A stretch of 64,000 nucleotides of DNA, from the NCBI GenBank assembly GCA_037176845.1, contig JAYKXP010000041.1:371377-435376 (forward strand), given 5' to 3'. A program made the position numbers and the translations under genes. Of the stretch, positions 45,737-58,885 are shown piece after piece (position 1 is the stretch's first letter; the number at the start of each line of letters is the position of its first letter). Source of the DNA: Paramarasmius palmivorus. Taxonomy: Eukaryota; Basidiomycota; Agaricomycetes; Agaricales; Marasmiaceae. The notes under the pieces were generated by a model, which was given only the letters and a program-made list of their open reading frames with translations, did no database searches and was not told where the DNA came from.

Positions 45737-48691
45737 TTCCTAATACTAGTAGGTAGGCGGTGTATTTCTGGATGTTTTCTGATTCTTAGCATCTCGTTCT
45801 CAGATGAAACCAGATAGATATCACAGCAACATTGGGTATATGAACGTGGAAATGAAATCCGAGTATTCCTGTACAGATTATTTGTAGTATTATATTCAAC
45901 AATGCGACATTTGAAGCAGCCTACAAGAGCAACACCTCCCGAGGACTTGATTCTTCACTGCCGCTTCGTGTTCGTGAGTAATGCAAAGGAAGATCCTTGA
46001 ACAGGTAAGCGTTGAGAAGAGATGATTTAGGTCTGAGAAAGTCTGAAGTGTTGTCCAAGAAAAGCCGATCTTGCAACTACAGTTGGTTGATTCTCTCTGA
46101 AGTATCTAAAGGTTGCATGTCAGCTCACTCAACAAAGTATGAGCGGAGTCCTTACTTCCATACAGCGTTGTCCTCCATGTCTTAAGCCCGATGTTAAAAC
46201 CCATCATGATTTCCCACCAGCTCGATGTTCCGGACATTCTTGACCCGCAATGTAATGCACTGATCATAGTGGAATGATCATCCGCCCTACTGAGCCAATG
46301 ACAGGGCTATCGGTACCGAATAAGGCCTTAAGGCGAATTTCGAACTTGGTGAACGCCGTCGAATCGCGTGAGGCTGCATAGGAGTGCTGACCTTGTTGGA
46401 GGTGCCCAAGATGTATCTTTGACGCGTAGCGATAGCGAATATAGAACAGACACCAGAAAGAGGTGGCAGCTTTCTGAATCCACTTGAGGTTTTGCGACTC
46501 GTGCTGAACGCGACTATTAAGTGACTTGCCTTTTCATGAGGAAGTTCTGGGCAATCCGTGGCATGTTTCCTCTGAAACTGTAACAATACTATAGCATTTG
46601 AAAAGAATTTTATAGCTATAATACACACCTTTTTGCGGCCAGTCACTTGAGAAAGATGCAGCCAGCTTTCCTCCTTGATTCCTCTGGGATCCAAGTCGAG
46701 ATCCGTCGACAACAGCATATTCTTCCTCTCTGCCAGAGTCTCTGGACTTTTCGGATCCTTTCCATCACCTCCTTCTAACTAGCAATCGAAACGAGTATCA
46801 ATAGCAAGAACTTCCTTTGGCATAACCCTAGACCGTGGAACGTGTATGATTGGGTGAGGCCTAGTCGTAACGTCGTGCATGGTAAATCTTGAGGACAATC
46901 GGGAGAGGGTCAGAGTGATTTTACTAAGCTTGAGGAATTGGCCTGTCGTAGTGTAGAGACGAGGTGCATAACAGCCGAGGGCTGCCGAATGGTTCAAATC
47001 GAAGTCCGAGATATCCGGGTGTCGTTTTTCGCCTTAGCCCACCAACTCGCCGATAAAAATCCCTTTTCACTCTTCAGAGCTTCAGCTATGAAAGCTCCCA
47101 TACTGGTCGAATTCACCAAGCTGTGTTTACCAAGTACCCACGCGCTTCGACGATGCTAGAGATTTCGGCGACACTCCCGGTGCGTCCGTAGATTCTTTTC
47201 ATTTTCTTCATATTCTGCTTTACCTACGACGCTGAGCACCACGCTTACTATGATAACGCCTATATACAGGAAATTTGTACGCCATAGGCCAGGTTTCTCG
47301 TCATGGCACTTCTCATAGTATCGGCACTACCAACAAACTGTTACAACGCTCTCTATTCCGTTTCTCCTTCAAACACAAGAACTCCTGCTTTCTTACCTGT
47401 CTCAAACATTCGAAAATTGCATTCAAAGAACAATCGTATACTTTCTTGCCTCGACACTCGAGTCCTAAGTCGCTACGTACGCGGCACGAATTCAAGAACT
47501 CAAGGGAGGATCTGCCGGGGACCGTTTCCTACCAGTCCCACAGACTATTCTAGTATGTTGTCCAAGTCATCGCAAACTCGATTAAATAAGCTGAAGGAGA
47601 GACTAGGTCACCCGAGATACACACCTGATTACCTTTCTTGTTTTTTTTGCTCATGCTGAGACCCAAGAGCCATGCTGTCGGCATTTTGGCACATCTTGCG
47701 GACCACACACAACAAACCATTTCGATGACATTTTATCATCGAATACATGGTGCACCATGCACGGCAAGTCGATGGTTGAGACAAAGACCTATCCCGAATC
47801 GAAGTGCCAGTATCCGCTGAGCAATACTGAAGCGCTTCGTGGTCGCAAAGCTATCGTATTATGGTATCAATCGAGGGCATTGACCGCGTTGATCGAATTG
47901 ATTTATCATGGTACGTGTCCTATCCTACCCCTAGAACTGCGTCTTGATATCGTCTCCTTCCAGCACACTGAACAGGCCGCATTGAAGCTGTTTCCATGCG
48001 CTTCGCTCATGAGGACCTTATAAGATCTCCATCCAATTTATGTGGAGCCACAGCCTCAAAGAAATGAAGGAGATGGTGCGCTAGTAGATGACGGAAGTGA
48101 CGCAAAGAGATTGAATCGAGATTCTGCTATCAGCGCTGGAAAGGCATCCATTGTCATGTGGTCATTGCGTTGCTCGAAAGCAATGGAAATGACCATTCTT
48201 TACTACCGCGTTCGGCCTTTATGGCTGGTAGCAATCAAACCTCTTCGTTTTTAACCCGCTATACTATTCAACAGATTCTGATCAACAGAAACCGATTTCC
48301 CATGTCAAGTTTGAACCACCCTTCTCATGCCATGTTCCATGGGCAGATATATCAACGTATCCCTGTCACTCTATGCAAATGTGCGTGTTCAATCTCAGCG
48401 AGCTGTTCACTCTGTTCAATGGCGCTTTTCATTTACTGATCATCACATCTAACGTGATGAACCACCGTCTGGTTTCTGCTACATATTCATCTTACATTCG
48501 TTCTGATCCCTGAGTAACGCCATAGAACTCTTACCTGCCTATCTGCCAATTGACCATGCATCATTCTGTGCATTTCATGGTCAGTGATTCCTTTCGCACA
48601 TACACAGGATCCAAATTTATCATAAACCTATATCTAGCAGGTTCCAAAGCTGCTATATTAGCACGATTGAACATTTACCTTTACCCCGACC
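45737..48691. repeat. Spacer with repeat R1, long copy (46.99-47.57 kb)
   Basis: About 46990-47570 matches 52390-52870: TCGTTTTTCGCCT, CCACCAACTCGCC, then AAAATTGCATTCAAAG, TGCCTCGACACTCGAGTC and AACTCAAGGGAGGAT. Short R1 pieces recur at 56.5, 59.2 and 63.9 kb. The minus-strand frame at 46287-46718 looks protein-like at its start (DLDPRGIKEESWLHLSQVTG) but is not recognised. A TATATTA near 48655 precedes 7TM-7. Confidence 0.45.
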
Positions 48692-50226
48692 ATGGAGTCG
48701 TCAATCCCTAAAGAAGTGCTCGATCCCTTACTCACAGTCGAACGGGACATCATTTTCCCGATAACCACGTTGTCGGTAGGTTTCGCTAGCATCAATAGCA
48801 TCTCTCATTCTAACCGTAATAACGTTCTCTGTCTAGGTCATGTACTTCGTCTACGGTATGTCTTAAGTCATCTTGGGTCGATCCTGAAGTAAATGTCGCT
48901 TGACCTAGGCGTCTATGTTCACCTCTTTGGAACGTACTTGTATTTGACACTGGGTTGCAAGCAACGGCTCGATGGGATGACTACAAACAAGCTGTACCTA
49001 AGCCTTGCTTCGGTTCTTTTCGTGTTGGTCACAATGGTCATTGCGGACGAAACCATTACCGTGGTGCTCTACTCCAAAGTTTATTTCGGCACAATAAAGA
49101 CAGGAAACTACCAAGCTGTAATCGAGCTTTTGGCACCTGACAACCCGGAGACATTAATTCTTCAGTGAGCTCCCTGCATTCTACGGTCTGTGGTCATTTG
49201 GATCTGACTTTGTTGGTTTCCAATCTAGAACCTTTGGCAACTTAATCCCTGTTTTACTCAAGTAAGTCCTCGTCAAACTAGTATCAAGGAGCTCCTGGCT
49301 GATGTGCCAATAGTATCACAGCAGACTGGATGCTTGTTAGTGCCTATGCCAATCTGCATGATAATTCAAACATCTAAACGATACAGATACATCGTTGTTA
49401 TACCATCTGGGGCTCTAACAAACGAATTGGTGTACCCTTGGTGTTAGCCTCCGTCCTCGTAAACGGTATCTCTCTTTGTACATATATTTCCTTCTCTAGC
49501 ATTGATAATCATTAGGAACGGGTCTTGCCAGCGTTATCATGCTGGCAATTGGCCTCAACAGTATCTCGGAGCAATTATTTAATCAGGCGGGCGTCGTCCT
49601 TCAAGCGTTTAGCATTAGCAGTAGTGTGCTCAACGGTATCTTGACTCTTCTAACCGGTGGATTTTACCCACTCTTTGCGATATTTCTTTACTCAAGCCAG
49701 CACTCTAGCTGGACGAATATGGTGGATATCTAGACAAGTTCGCGCGCACGGCACTCAGGTAGCCGATAACCTTGCACAATCAGTTTGTAGGATTATGTAC
49801 GTCTATTTATAATTCGTCAACCTCTTGTTCACCCGGTTACTACAGCTTCGAATCAGGAATCATTTACCCACTAGTCCAAATCGCCGATTTAATCGAGGAT
49901 AATGCCACTAGCGGTTCAGTAGCATTCCCATACGATTTCTTTCCTCTCATTTCTCTGAGCGCGGTGATTAATTTTCTCTATGTCCCCTTACCTCGAGGTG
50001 CTAACCCTTCAAACAGGCAATCGCGCCTACTCTCATCATGGTCCGCGCCAAACTAGGAAGGAACGTCGAGAACTTGCAGACGCAGGACGTTCTTTCTGAC
50101 GTCCGGTTCAACGACCGGCATGGACGCACGACTATCACCACTGGCGTACAAGCGCAATCTCTCGATGTTGCGGTGACTGAATTTGGAACTGAGCCTCGAG
50201 AGAAATCCGGAGCAGCATCTGTATAA
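48692..50226 (+). CDS. Seven-transmembrane protein 7TM-7 (subgroup B)
   Basis: Exons 48692-48775, 48837-48855, 48909-49164, 49229-49261, 49314-49335, 49387-49465, 49516-49656, 49709-49796, 49846-49963, 50017-50226; 349 aa. The most divergent inner loop of subgroup B: GRIWWISRQVRAHGTQ then VADNLAQ, with Ser for the usual His. The first inner loop is LGCKQRLDG, lacking the RNxEQ form. The second span is LYLSLASVLFVLVTMVI. The last outer loop has the sequon NAT. The tail includes RAKLGRNVENLQ and DVRFNDRHGR. The gene is convergent with the C2H2 gene, whose stop lies only 146 nt away. Confidence 0.91.
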
Positions 50227-50371
50227 TACGAGATGGAGATTTCAAGAACAAGTTCAAACCATCGCCCTGTTTCAATGAACCAGATATATATGTACAAGAT
50301 GATACCTATGAATATAGTGACCCCTGCCCTTGGCTCGCCCTGAGGTGAAGAACAAGGAATCCGCTGTGGCC

Positions 50372-51634
50372 TCACGAATCAGAGCTTTCCGCGGTGCCAT
50401 CTGAGGGTCCTGATGGTGATGTTGGCGCCAATGAAGCATTGCAAACGTTTTTGTGCATCTCGAGTCCCCTCTGAGACGAGAAGTACTGTGAACATCGCGT
50501 ACACGTCCACTGGCTTGGTTTCCCGTGCTGGGTGACTTCATGTCTCCAGCAGTCGTGTTGCCTGGAGAAGCATGCGCCGCATCCCACAGTACATTCGTAT
50601 GATCTCTTGTCCTTTGGCCGATGTGTCAACATATGAGCATCTCGCGTATAACTGCTCGTGAAGACTCGGTTGCAGTTCGGCTTTTTGCAAGGGAAGTTTC
50701 GTGGGCGCTTTCGTGTCCCTGATGATGACGACGATGACGACGGTGTTTCTGCGGGGGCGGGCGAGTCGTCGACATCGAGTGACTTTGGTGTCATAGCAGC
50801 TGACAATGAAGAGCTGTTACTAGCACATGGCGATGGAATTTCCAATAAATTGTCCGAACGAACAGTAGGATCGAACGGCGAATGACCAGTATTCTGGAGC
50901 CCTTCGTTATTGTCCATACAAGCGCGTGAGGCACGCTGCATAGAGGTGCTTGCAACCGGCATATCCCCGAATGAATGATGGCGAAGAAAGTTGTCGTAAC
51001 TTGGATAGCTAGGGCTCGAAACGAACCTGGGAGGATCAGAGGGTAACATGAACGCGGTCATGCCTAGGCTGCCTGTGTATAATACTAAGTCCCCGCTGAT
51101 AGATAAACAGCTGACGCGGTTCAGGCTCACCCATATCACTTCCTTCCTGGGGTAACGCATTGGAAGGCATACCCTCGAAACGTCTTAACGAGCTTAAGGG
51201 ACTTTGCCTTGAACCATCTGCAGGAAGGTTGTCATAAAACCGCTTGAAGGGAACAGTTTGACGTACCGAAGTAAATGTGATTCTCGTTCTCGATATAATC
51301 TGACGGAGCTCGGCAGGGCTCTGAAGGGGCTGCTAGAGTTTTCTTTCAACGCTCTGCCATGTCTCTTTTTGAAAAATCACTCACCAGGCCATTGTGCTGT
51401 TTGAGTGACGACAGGCTTTCTCGAGACGGAAAGTGTCAAGCCACCACGACCCTCTTTCACAACGTCAATTTGTATACTTGAGGGCATCTGAGATGCATTG
51501 CACTCTGGCTTCAAGAACGCATCTGGGAGTAGTGCTTTAAGCTCGAAGGAAGGCCGCATTGAGAAGCCGCCGCCAGGGATGCGAATCATCAGCTGAAATA
51601 CGTCAAGTGCTTGTAGTGGCAGCGCGAACGACAT
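50372..51634 (-). CDS. C2H2 zinc-finger transcription factor
   Basis: Four exons (51385-51634, 51267-51332, 51131-51217, 50372-51072) encode 367 aa. The N-terminal 250 residues are Ser/Pro-rich and include a Ser run just before the fingers. Three fingers follow in the C-terminal third: FPCKKPNCNRVF with HMLTH, YECTVGCGACFSRQHDC with HEVTQH, and WTCTRCSQYF ending HKNVC (the last ligand is Cys). Basic residues TRKRPRN precede finger 1 and could be a nuclear signal. It is likely a DNA-binding regulator; targets are unknown. The start ATG at 51634 is the first in a frame that stays open through exon 1. It lies inside the 7TM array, convergent with 7TM-7. Confidence 0.87.
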
Positions 51635-53799
51635 GCTCGTCGGTCTGAATCAGTCTGTGAAGAATCCAGAGGTAGTCGCGGGTACACGCTAGTGTCCAAA
51701 ACTGGATGAGGTGTTGAAGTGGATTCAATAGGCATTATTTAAAGAGAACCCTTATAATCAAGACCAACAACGTCGGAACATTAAGTAATTGTGCATTGTA
51801 AGCCCTCAGCTTACAGCTATCCGATATCGTGAAAACCCTAGAGCCTCTCGAAGAAAAGAGCGCACTCTTAGGTGCCAATCGTGTCCCACTCCACACGCTT
51901 GCCCTTTTGAAGTAAGTGCACGAGCTTCGCGACTCGAGAGCCTCGAAAGCCCCCTGAAAGCTCCAACAATGAATCGGGGGTAACCCTCAGCAAGTGGAAG
52001 TAAAGGTAAGCGTGCTGGCGTGATAAGCGACTTAACGGGGGATGCTAGGAGATGCTAAGACGGGAGGGCGGCTATCAGTCATTTTGAGTACATGACGTGG
52101 CCGGAGCACTGGGAAATAGTGGTGGAAGTTATGTGAAAAAATGCCCTGCGCAAGGGACCCCTTGAGGGCAGGGCGTAGTGTAGGGAGGCGCAGGGCTTGA
52201 ATAAACTGGGCTTGCAGGAGGAGTCGTTGTCGAAGGAGCTCGACCACTTCGGAATCATGAATCGATGAAGGGCCGTGCGCGGTCCTTTCAATTTATACTC
52301 GGGACCGCACCCATTGGTTTAGACCGCCATCATCTCCCCAATGAAAGCCCCTTTGCCTTCACCCAGTTGCGAAATCTGCAATATCGAAAGAACCATATTC
52401 GGAGTCGTTTTTCGCCTGGGACCATCAACTCGCCAAAAAAAAGTCCTTTTTCCCTTTATTCGCCCAGCTATGAAACCTCCCATACCGAACGAAATACCTC
52501 AAGCTGCGTCACAACACTTCTCGTACCGGCACCACAAGCTGTTATCGCGAGTTCAACACGTCCTCTTCAACATCCATCCTAATTCTCCTTAAAACACAAA
52601 CCAACTCATACACCCACTTCTCCCTGCCGCCTCGAGCATCTGAAAATCGTATTCAAAGTACAAGCGCACAACTATTCCATGCCTCGACACTCTCGAGTCA
52701 TCGCTACGTGTTGCTCTCGATGAATTCCTCAATGTTGTGATGCGGCGTGACAGAGCTCAAGGGAGGATGGGAGTCTACTGAATACTAGTTCCTCCCGGCC
52801 CCAACATTGGGCTCTGGATGACTACTCGAATACGTTGTCCAATTCATCGGCAGCGGTGCAGTCAGAGACTAGATCACCCGGAGTGCACCATCGTTCCAGA
52901 CCACGACTACGGTCCGGACGCCACAGGCTACTTGCTAGGTCATTGTGAATGGGGGACTCGGTGTTGCTATCAATCCACTTCTGACGATTTTTCACTGGTA
53001 TGTCCTCCCGATGTTTCTTACTAGACTATCATTTCTCATGTACGTACGCAGCAGGCTGCATTTGGATGACCAGGTGCACCAGCTATCTTGGTCTCTGATT
53101 TAAGGGTGCCAAAGGTCTGATTTTCATATCAGGCTGCAACCCCACTCGAATATTAGGTGCATAGCAATCGTCAAGGTTTGATCTGACTCAATACACTCCG
53201 TATGCAGCAATTGATATGAGGCTTCAGGAAGTAGCTTGTGGGATATGCTCGAACATGCCCTGAAAGCTCCACATGAGTCATATCTGCAGATGTACATACT
53301 AGTACTACCTCCGAACCATGCCCGATCTGAGTACCACTGCACTCCGCATGCCTGTAGTGATTGATCTCGAGCGGTAGGCCATAGCTCGCGCAGAGTTATA
53401 CTCTGAAAAGGCACTCGACGGGGTATCAGGTTTATTGATCCACATCGATATATTTACCTTCCCCGAGATGACGACGACGATGTACGGTGGCATGGTTCGG
53501 ATCCACATTAGTTCCTTGAAATCTATTTTGACTCTGCTTCAGGATGCCGAAATCAAGAAAGTCGGAAGTAAAAGGACCTGCAGTGGTTCCCTGCACGGCT
53601 ACCAATACTCCTGCGATAATCGTATTTTGTGAGGATCCCAACTATGATTCTAGATGTGATGATCTCCCGCCTTTGCTCCTCTAGAGTCTTGTTCCCAGAG
53701 ATGCCCGCCTTCCCACTGGAGTCTTAATCTCCGAAACGAGGTCAATTGCTCTATAAAAGCAGCAGAAGAACCCTAGAGAGCCATAACTTCATTACAGTC
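51635..53799. repeat. Spacer with repeat R1, long copy (52.30-52.87 kb)
   Basis: At 52305-52400 GGGACCGCACCCATTG, ACCGCCATCATCTCCC and TTCACCCAG match 56540-56620. From 52396 on it runs parallel to 47008-47570. No gene is supported. TATAAAAG at 53752-53759 precedes 7TM-8. Confidence 0.5.
53752..53759 (+). promoter_or_regulatory. TATA box of 7TM-8
   Basis: TATAAAAG 40 nt before the start codon at 53800; the best TATA match among the paralogues. Confidence 0.55.
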
Positions 53800-55328
53800 A
53801 TGGCGTCGACGATCCCTGCAGAGTTTGCACCTTTGCTCACAGTTGAGCGGACTATCATCCTTCCAATATCGACCTTGTCGGTGGGTTTTCGATTTTTATT
53901 TCATTTCGCTGCCGACTTACGGCGGCCCTTTCATGGACAGGCGATGTACTTTGTTTATGGTACGTCACAGTCGTTCCTCAGAAGGGCTCCGGGTCTCATT
54001 ACGGCCAGGCATCTATGTCCTTCTTTTCGGAACATACCTGTACATACTGCGGAACGGCGAGCAAACGCTCGACAGGGCAGCCACTGCGAATAGGTTCTAC
54101 CCGTGGCTAGCCACGGTCCTTTTTATGCTGTCTACGTTGTTTGTCGTGGTTGATACCATCCTCTACGTCGACGACTCGATCATTTTTTTCAACACGGTCA
54201 AAACTGAAGACTACCTAAACCTTGGCAGGTACTGGACGCCAGCTTCTGATTTGAGGAGGGTAGCACTCGAGTAAGTGCTTTTTCTGATTTTTATTCGTTG
54301 TTTAAACTTCGCGCACTCATCTAGTGGACTCGAGAACCTGATTCCCGTTCTCCTGAAGTATGTATCAGTTTCTGAGTTATCGAAGAAGCTGACCTCTTGT
54401 TACTAGCATCACTGTAGATTGGATGCTAGTTAGCCAGCTTAATACAGTGTCTCGAACCAAACTCCTGACTCCTGATTATCGCAGATTCATCGTTGCTATA
54501 CGATTTGGAGTGCCAACAAGCGAATTGGAGTGCCCTTGATAATGGCTTCAGTCATTGTAAACCGTGAGTTTTCTACTTCCCTTCCACCGTACTCCCTTAC
54601 TGACATCTCCATCGCTAGTTCTTGGATTGATCAGCGTCATTATAATGATAGTCGGTCTCGTAGAGGAGGGAGTGGGGCGTTTGCACGCTCAAGGAGATCT
54701 AATCAATTTTGTATATGCTACCGGCAGCATCGTCATAAACTCCATTCTGACGCTCCTTACTGGTATGTTCCCTCCTCTTCCCTAGCCTTGTTCCCGCCCA
54801 TTTTTACACTCTACATAGCCGGACGCATCTGGTGGATTCACCGACAAGTTCGTGCCTACGGCACTCATACAAGCGACAGATTGATCCAATCTGTTAATAG
54901 GATTATGTGGGTACAACCAAATCTAACACTCGGATTCTCACCGTTGTTCGTTTGACCTTCATAGCATTGAATCGGGAATTATTTACCCACTTCTACAAGT
55001 CGCTGTTCTAGTTTCTGTCAATACTTCCGATGCAATCACGTTTCCGTATTATTTTTACCCAGTCACGACACTGAGCGCCGTGAGTAGACTCGTCCCTTAG
55101 GCCTTTCCATAATGCTGATGTCTGTTTGAACAGGGAATCGCGCCTACCCTCATTATGGTTCGCGGCAAACTTGGAAAGAACATTGAGGGCTTGCAAACGG
55201 GAGTGGTTGTTTCGGACATTCAATTCAACGATCAACCAACTACCACCATACATGGCCGATCTCTCAACATTACGTTGACAGGTGCTGGGGTTGAGCCTCA
55301 GGAGGAAGAGGTCAAGGAATTTGTGTGA
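53800..55328 (+). CDS. Seven-transmembrane protein 7TM-8 (subgroup B, closest to consensus)
   Basis: Exons 53800-53880, 53941-53959, 54009-54270, 54325-54357, 54407-54428, 54485-54563, 54619-54762, 54819-54906, 54965-55079, 55134-55328; 345 aa. Approximate spans: 18-46, 63-84, 124-146, 157-180, 195-217, 245-265, 276-297. Inner parts are basic (RNGEQ after span 1, IHRCYTIWSANKR after span 3, GRIWWIHRQVRAYG with TSDRL after span 5); outer loops are acidic (YVDDS, then EEGVG). The sequon NTS lies in the last outer loop. The tail is RGKLGKNIEGLQ, DIQFNDQ and an acidic EEEVKEFV end. The signature is that of a receptor or transporter-like protein with N-terminus out; no known family motif such as DRY or NPxxY is present. 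Confidence 0.92.
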
Positions 55329-57388
55329 ATCCACAGAGAATGACAGACGTGGAGAACGAGTCAAATCTGTTTTTGGGTGACGAGTTCAATCCATACATAC
55401 TATGTGTATGATGAATTTACCAGGAAATAAGTAGCGTTGTATACGTTGAGAACCTTCCCTAATGTGAGATTGCGGACACCTACGACACCAGGCATGTCAC
55501 CGATCATCTCTCTACTAACGCCCGTCGTTGCGGTGGATCTCTGAGTCTTTACGCTGCCTACAACAACGCCGGGATGGGATGATAAAACTGTGCTGTAAAT
55601 CGCGTGGACATTAAGCTGCACCATCAAACCACGGGAACTGGCATTGGTACATATTGGTGGCCACTGGCGAATGTCGCATCCCCGAATATCTGGGCCAGAG
55701 AAACATTACGCTGGGTTCAACAACCTTGTCATTCCGCCATCTGAATCGCGCAAGTGGCTGCACCTAGCGAGCCCTAGCAAAACTGGCAGTTGGAAATCGG
55801 TGCGGTAGAAGAGGTCCTGGTGACATTATGAGTTTGAACCACATAGTTAGATACATCCATGATCGATTTGCATGCCAAACTGATAGCTACTCCTTCATGA
55901 TCTCGTTGGAAGCTCTCTGCGTTGAACATCGAGATAGCGAGGCCCGTAGTGAAGTCTTGAGATCTTGAGATCCCAAAGCGCGTCTTCTGGTATTCGTTTT
56001 GCGTAGTCCCGTTCAGATGGAAGGTCTGGATGAGGGGGTGTTTCTCGGGCTCGATTTTTTGTCTCTGGGCAGCGCGTTTCTATAGTATCTGGTTGGGAGC
56101 AGTTTATAAACGACACTAACCTTCACCAGGGAAACTCTGATACCAGCCAAAACCAACGCTCCTGTTGTATCGAACCTTAGGGTGGAGCCCGCAAGGGGCA
56201 CCTCGTTGGTGTAATTGTATTGGTAGTCGAGGCAAGAGAGAGAATGCGAAACAAGCCGTTCGAGGTCTTCAAGCCTTGTCTACTGGACAGAGAGGATGGT
56301 TGGAATGGTTGCTTCCGAGCCATGGGTTGAGTGGATCAGCTGCTTGAGTTGTCGAAAAGTCGTGGTGAGTGCTGGAAAATGGTTAGAGGTGACCTTCAAA
56401 TATGGTATGATGGGGCCGAGGTGATTCACCCTGGACGAGCTCGATGTCGAGTGCTTCGCTATTCGAATTGTCGAGGATATCGAGTGCGAAGAAGCGCTAG
56501 GAGAGCATGGTGGTCATCACCAAAAAAATAATCATACCCGGGACCGCACCCATTGTTGTTTTAGACCGCCATCATCTCCCAATGAGAGCCCTTTCACCTT
56601 CACCCAGCTGAGAAATCCACAATAGCGAAAGAACCTCATCATGCCATTCTCCACATGCCAAGTCTATCCGTGCAAATTACACGCTTTGACAACCAGGAAC
56701 TCCAGCGATACTATAGAGGTCGACCAGTAATACAAGGGTTGTCATTCCACCTACGCTTAGTGAAATCTTCAAGGGTTTGGTTCGGTCTAGATACTAGGTT
56801 AAAGCTGAACTCGGTTGACTTGAGGTGTGTAGCTCGTTTTCCAGGCTCTAACATCGCCCTGATATAGTTTTCTGGTGCTGTTCTAGCAGCAACAGACCGG
56901 CAAACCCATACCATCCAAGAGCCTTGATCAGATTCCGCAACTGCCTGCGATGCCGAAAGATGATCGGATTGTCCTGTCGATCACAGTGCAACGAGGACTC
57001 TGATCGCCTCAGCCGAGGTGGTATGGGCCCCCTTCGTCGAGGGTGTCTTGTTTTTGAAATACCGTGTCTTTTAGCTGACTGTGTATAGTTACGTTGGCAC
57101 TTGAGCTGCGAGTCAGAGCTAAATCCTCGACGAATCCCTCGCAAGATTGCATGGCTAGATATCACTGCATATAGGGTCTTTCACCAAGCCATCAAGAGGA
57201 TCAGAACGATGTCATGGGCAACCCATAGACAATATGAACCATGCTCTTCGGGACTGAGCCGGCATCGCATTGACTTTATGGTGCATGCTGTCTTTCAGGC
57301 TCATAAGAGTTGCGGTTGTCGCTGCCTAGACTTCAAAGATAACCCACAAAGCTCTCCTGTGGAACGAGCTCATACAACCATTGCGATT
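55329..57388. repeat. Spacer with a duplicated non-coding block and short R1
   Basis: About 55870-56330 runs parallel to 63390-63750; the clearest part is 56106-56215 against 63582-63693 (ACTAACCTTC, CACCGGGAAACTC-like, then GTGTTGAGGCCTAGGGTG-like words). It is followed in both places by R1 (56538-56645 and 63938 on), with GGGACCGCACC. No gene is supported between 56.65 and 57.39 kb. Confidence 0.4.
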
Positions 57389-58885
57389 ATGGCATCAGCA
57401 ATTCCCGAAGAACTTGCGCCTTTCCTGTCGGTCAAATCTACCGTTATCCTTCCAATATTCACCTTCTCGGTAGGCATCTAGTCACAGTATCTCTATCCAG
57501 ACCTAAGTTCTAATGAACGTCACCTCCTTAGGCCATGTACTTCACCTACGGTATGTCCGAATAATACCCCAAGGGCTTCAACATTGATTCCTTCACAAGG
57601 CTTCTACACCCTTCTCTTCGGAACGTACCTTCTCATGATGCGGAAACGTGGACCAAGGCACGCCGGCGATGGTACCACCAGACTATATCTCGGCCAAACA
57701 ATAGCCTTGTTCGTGCTATCGACAATCTTCGTCGTAGTCGTTACTATTTACTATGTCGGCGACTCTACCATGTTCTTCGACACTGTTAAGAGTGGAGACT
57801 ACGGAACGCTTGCGGAGTATTTGGAAATGGGCGGTAATAAGATGAGGATAATTCTGGGGTATGGCTAGAGCTTTGTGTTATGTGTTGGTTAATGAGCTGA
57901 TATCTGCATATACAGGATCCTCGAGAGCCTGATTCCCGTACTTCTCAAGTATGTGTGGCTTCTTTACATCCAGGCTCACCACTGACGCGGACGCTTTGAC
58001 AGCGTGACAGCGGAGTGGATGCTGGCGAGTACCTTTTCCAGCTCAACTTCGCCTCGAGCTAATCGGAGATGCAGATTCACCGCTGTTGTACAATGTGGAG
58101 CTTCGACAAACGGATGGGTGTGCCGCTGATAATGGCTTCCCTTGCCATAAACGGTACCATCTTCTATCCTTTTGCCAGCTCAGTACTGACAGATCCCTAG
58201 CTATCGGGCTGGTGAGCGCCATCATGATGGCAGGCATCAGTCGCGATTCGCAGAAGCTATACAATCAGGGGACTACTCTCACTATTGCGTACAGCATCAG
58301 CAGTGTTGTTATTAACTCCGCCTTGACTGTTCTTACCGGTACGTCCTCAACCTTTGTTTGGGAGTACTCTTCTCACAGGCCTATATAGCTGGGCGTGTCT
58401 GGTGGATCCACAGACAAATTCGGGCTTGCAACGTTTACACGAGTGATAGACTCGCGTGGTCGGTCTGTAGGATTATGTGCGTGCCATATCATGGTATCCC
58501 CGTTCTATCATTCATCGTCTCGTTTAGCCTCGAATCAGGGATAATCTACCCAATCTTCCAGATCGCCGGTCTCATCGAAGCCAACACCGGACATTTGGCT
58601 CCTCTCGACTTATGGCCTCTCATCGCTTTGAGTGCTGTAAGCGCCTCCTTCCCCGATACTTACATTACCACTAATGACTCCTTGTCCTAGGGCATTGCAC
58701 CTACACTCATCATGGTTCGCGCGAAACTTGGTACAAGCGATGAAAGCTCACAAACGAGAGGCAATATCTCAGACCTCCAGTTTGGATCTGGGGTTGTCGT
58801 TACAACTCAGGTGCAATCACATAATATAGCGTTTACGGAGATCGCGCTTGGGGATCGGGGGGCAGAGGATAAGGTATCGGTGTGA
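57389..58885 (+). CDS. Seven-transmembrane protein 7TM-9 (subgroup B)
   Basis: Exons 57389-57469, 57532-57550, 57600-57858, 57916-57948, 58003-58024, 58075-58153, 58201-58338, 58389-58476, 58528-58636, 58691-58885; 340 aa. Intron 5 has a GC donor (GCGAGT). After span 3 it reads IHRCCTMWSFDKRMG. The inner loop is GRVWWIHRQIRACNVY then TSDRLAWSVCRI. It is the only subgroup B member whose last outer loop has lost the sequon (NTG). The tail is divergent (RAKLGTSDESSQ) but keeps the acidic-then-KVSV end. Exon 7 is 138 nt, the shortest in the family. Confidence 0.91.

Larger units (their letters stand above)
42880..45800 (+). repeat. Segmental duplication, left copy (with 7TM-6)
   Basis: From about 42880 to 45800 the sequence runs parallel to 60180-63190. 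Shared stretches include TGGATTGCTGC near 42897, GTCAATCAGCTTCGCGAG near 42993, CACTAGTAATAGTGAGTCAT near 43361, then the whole of the 7TM gene and its introns. Divergence is visible by eye in every line, so the duplication is not recent. Confidence 0.8.
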
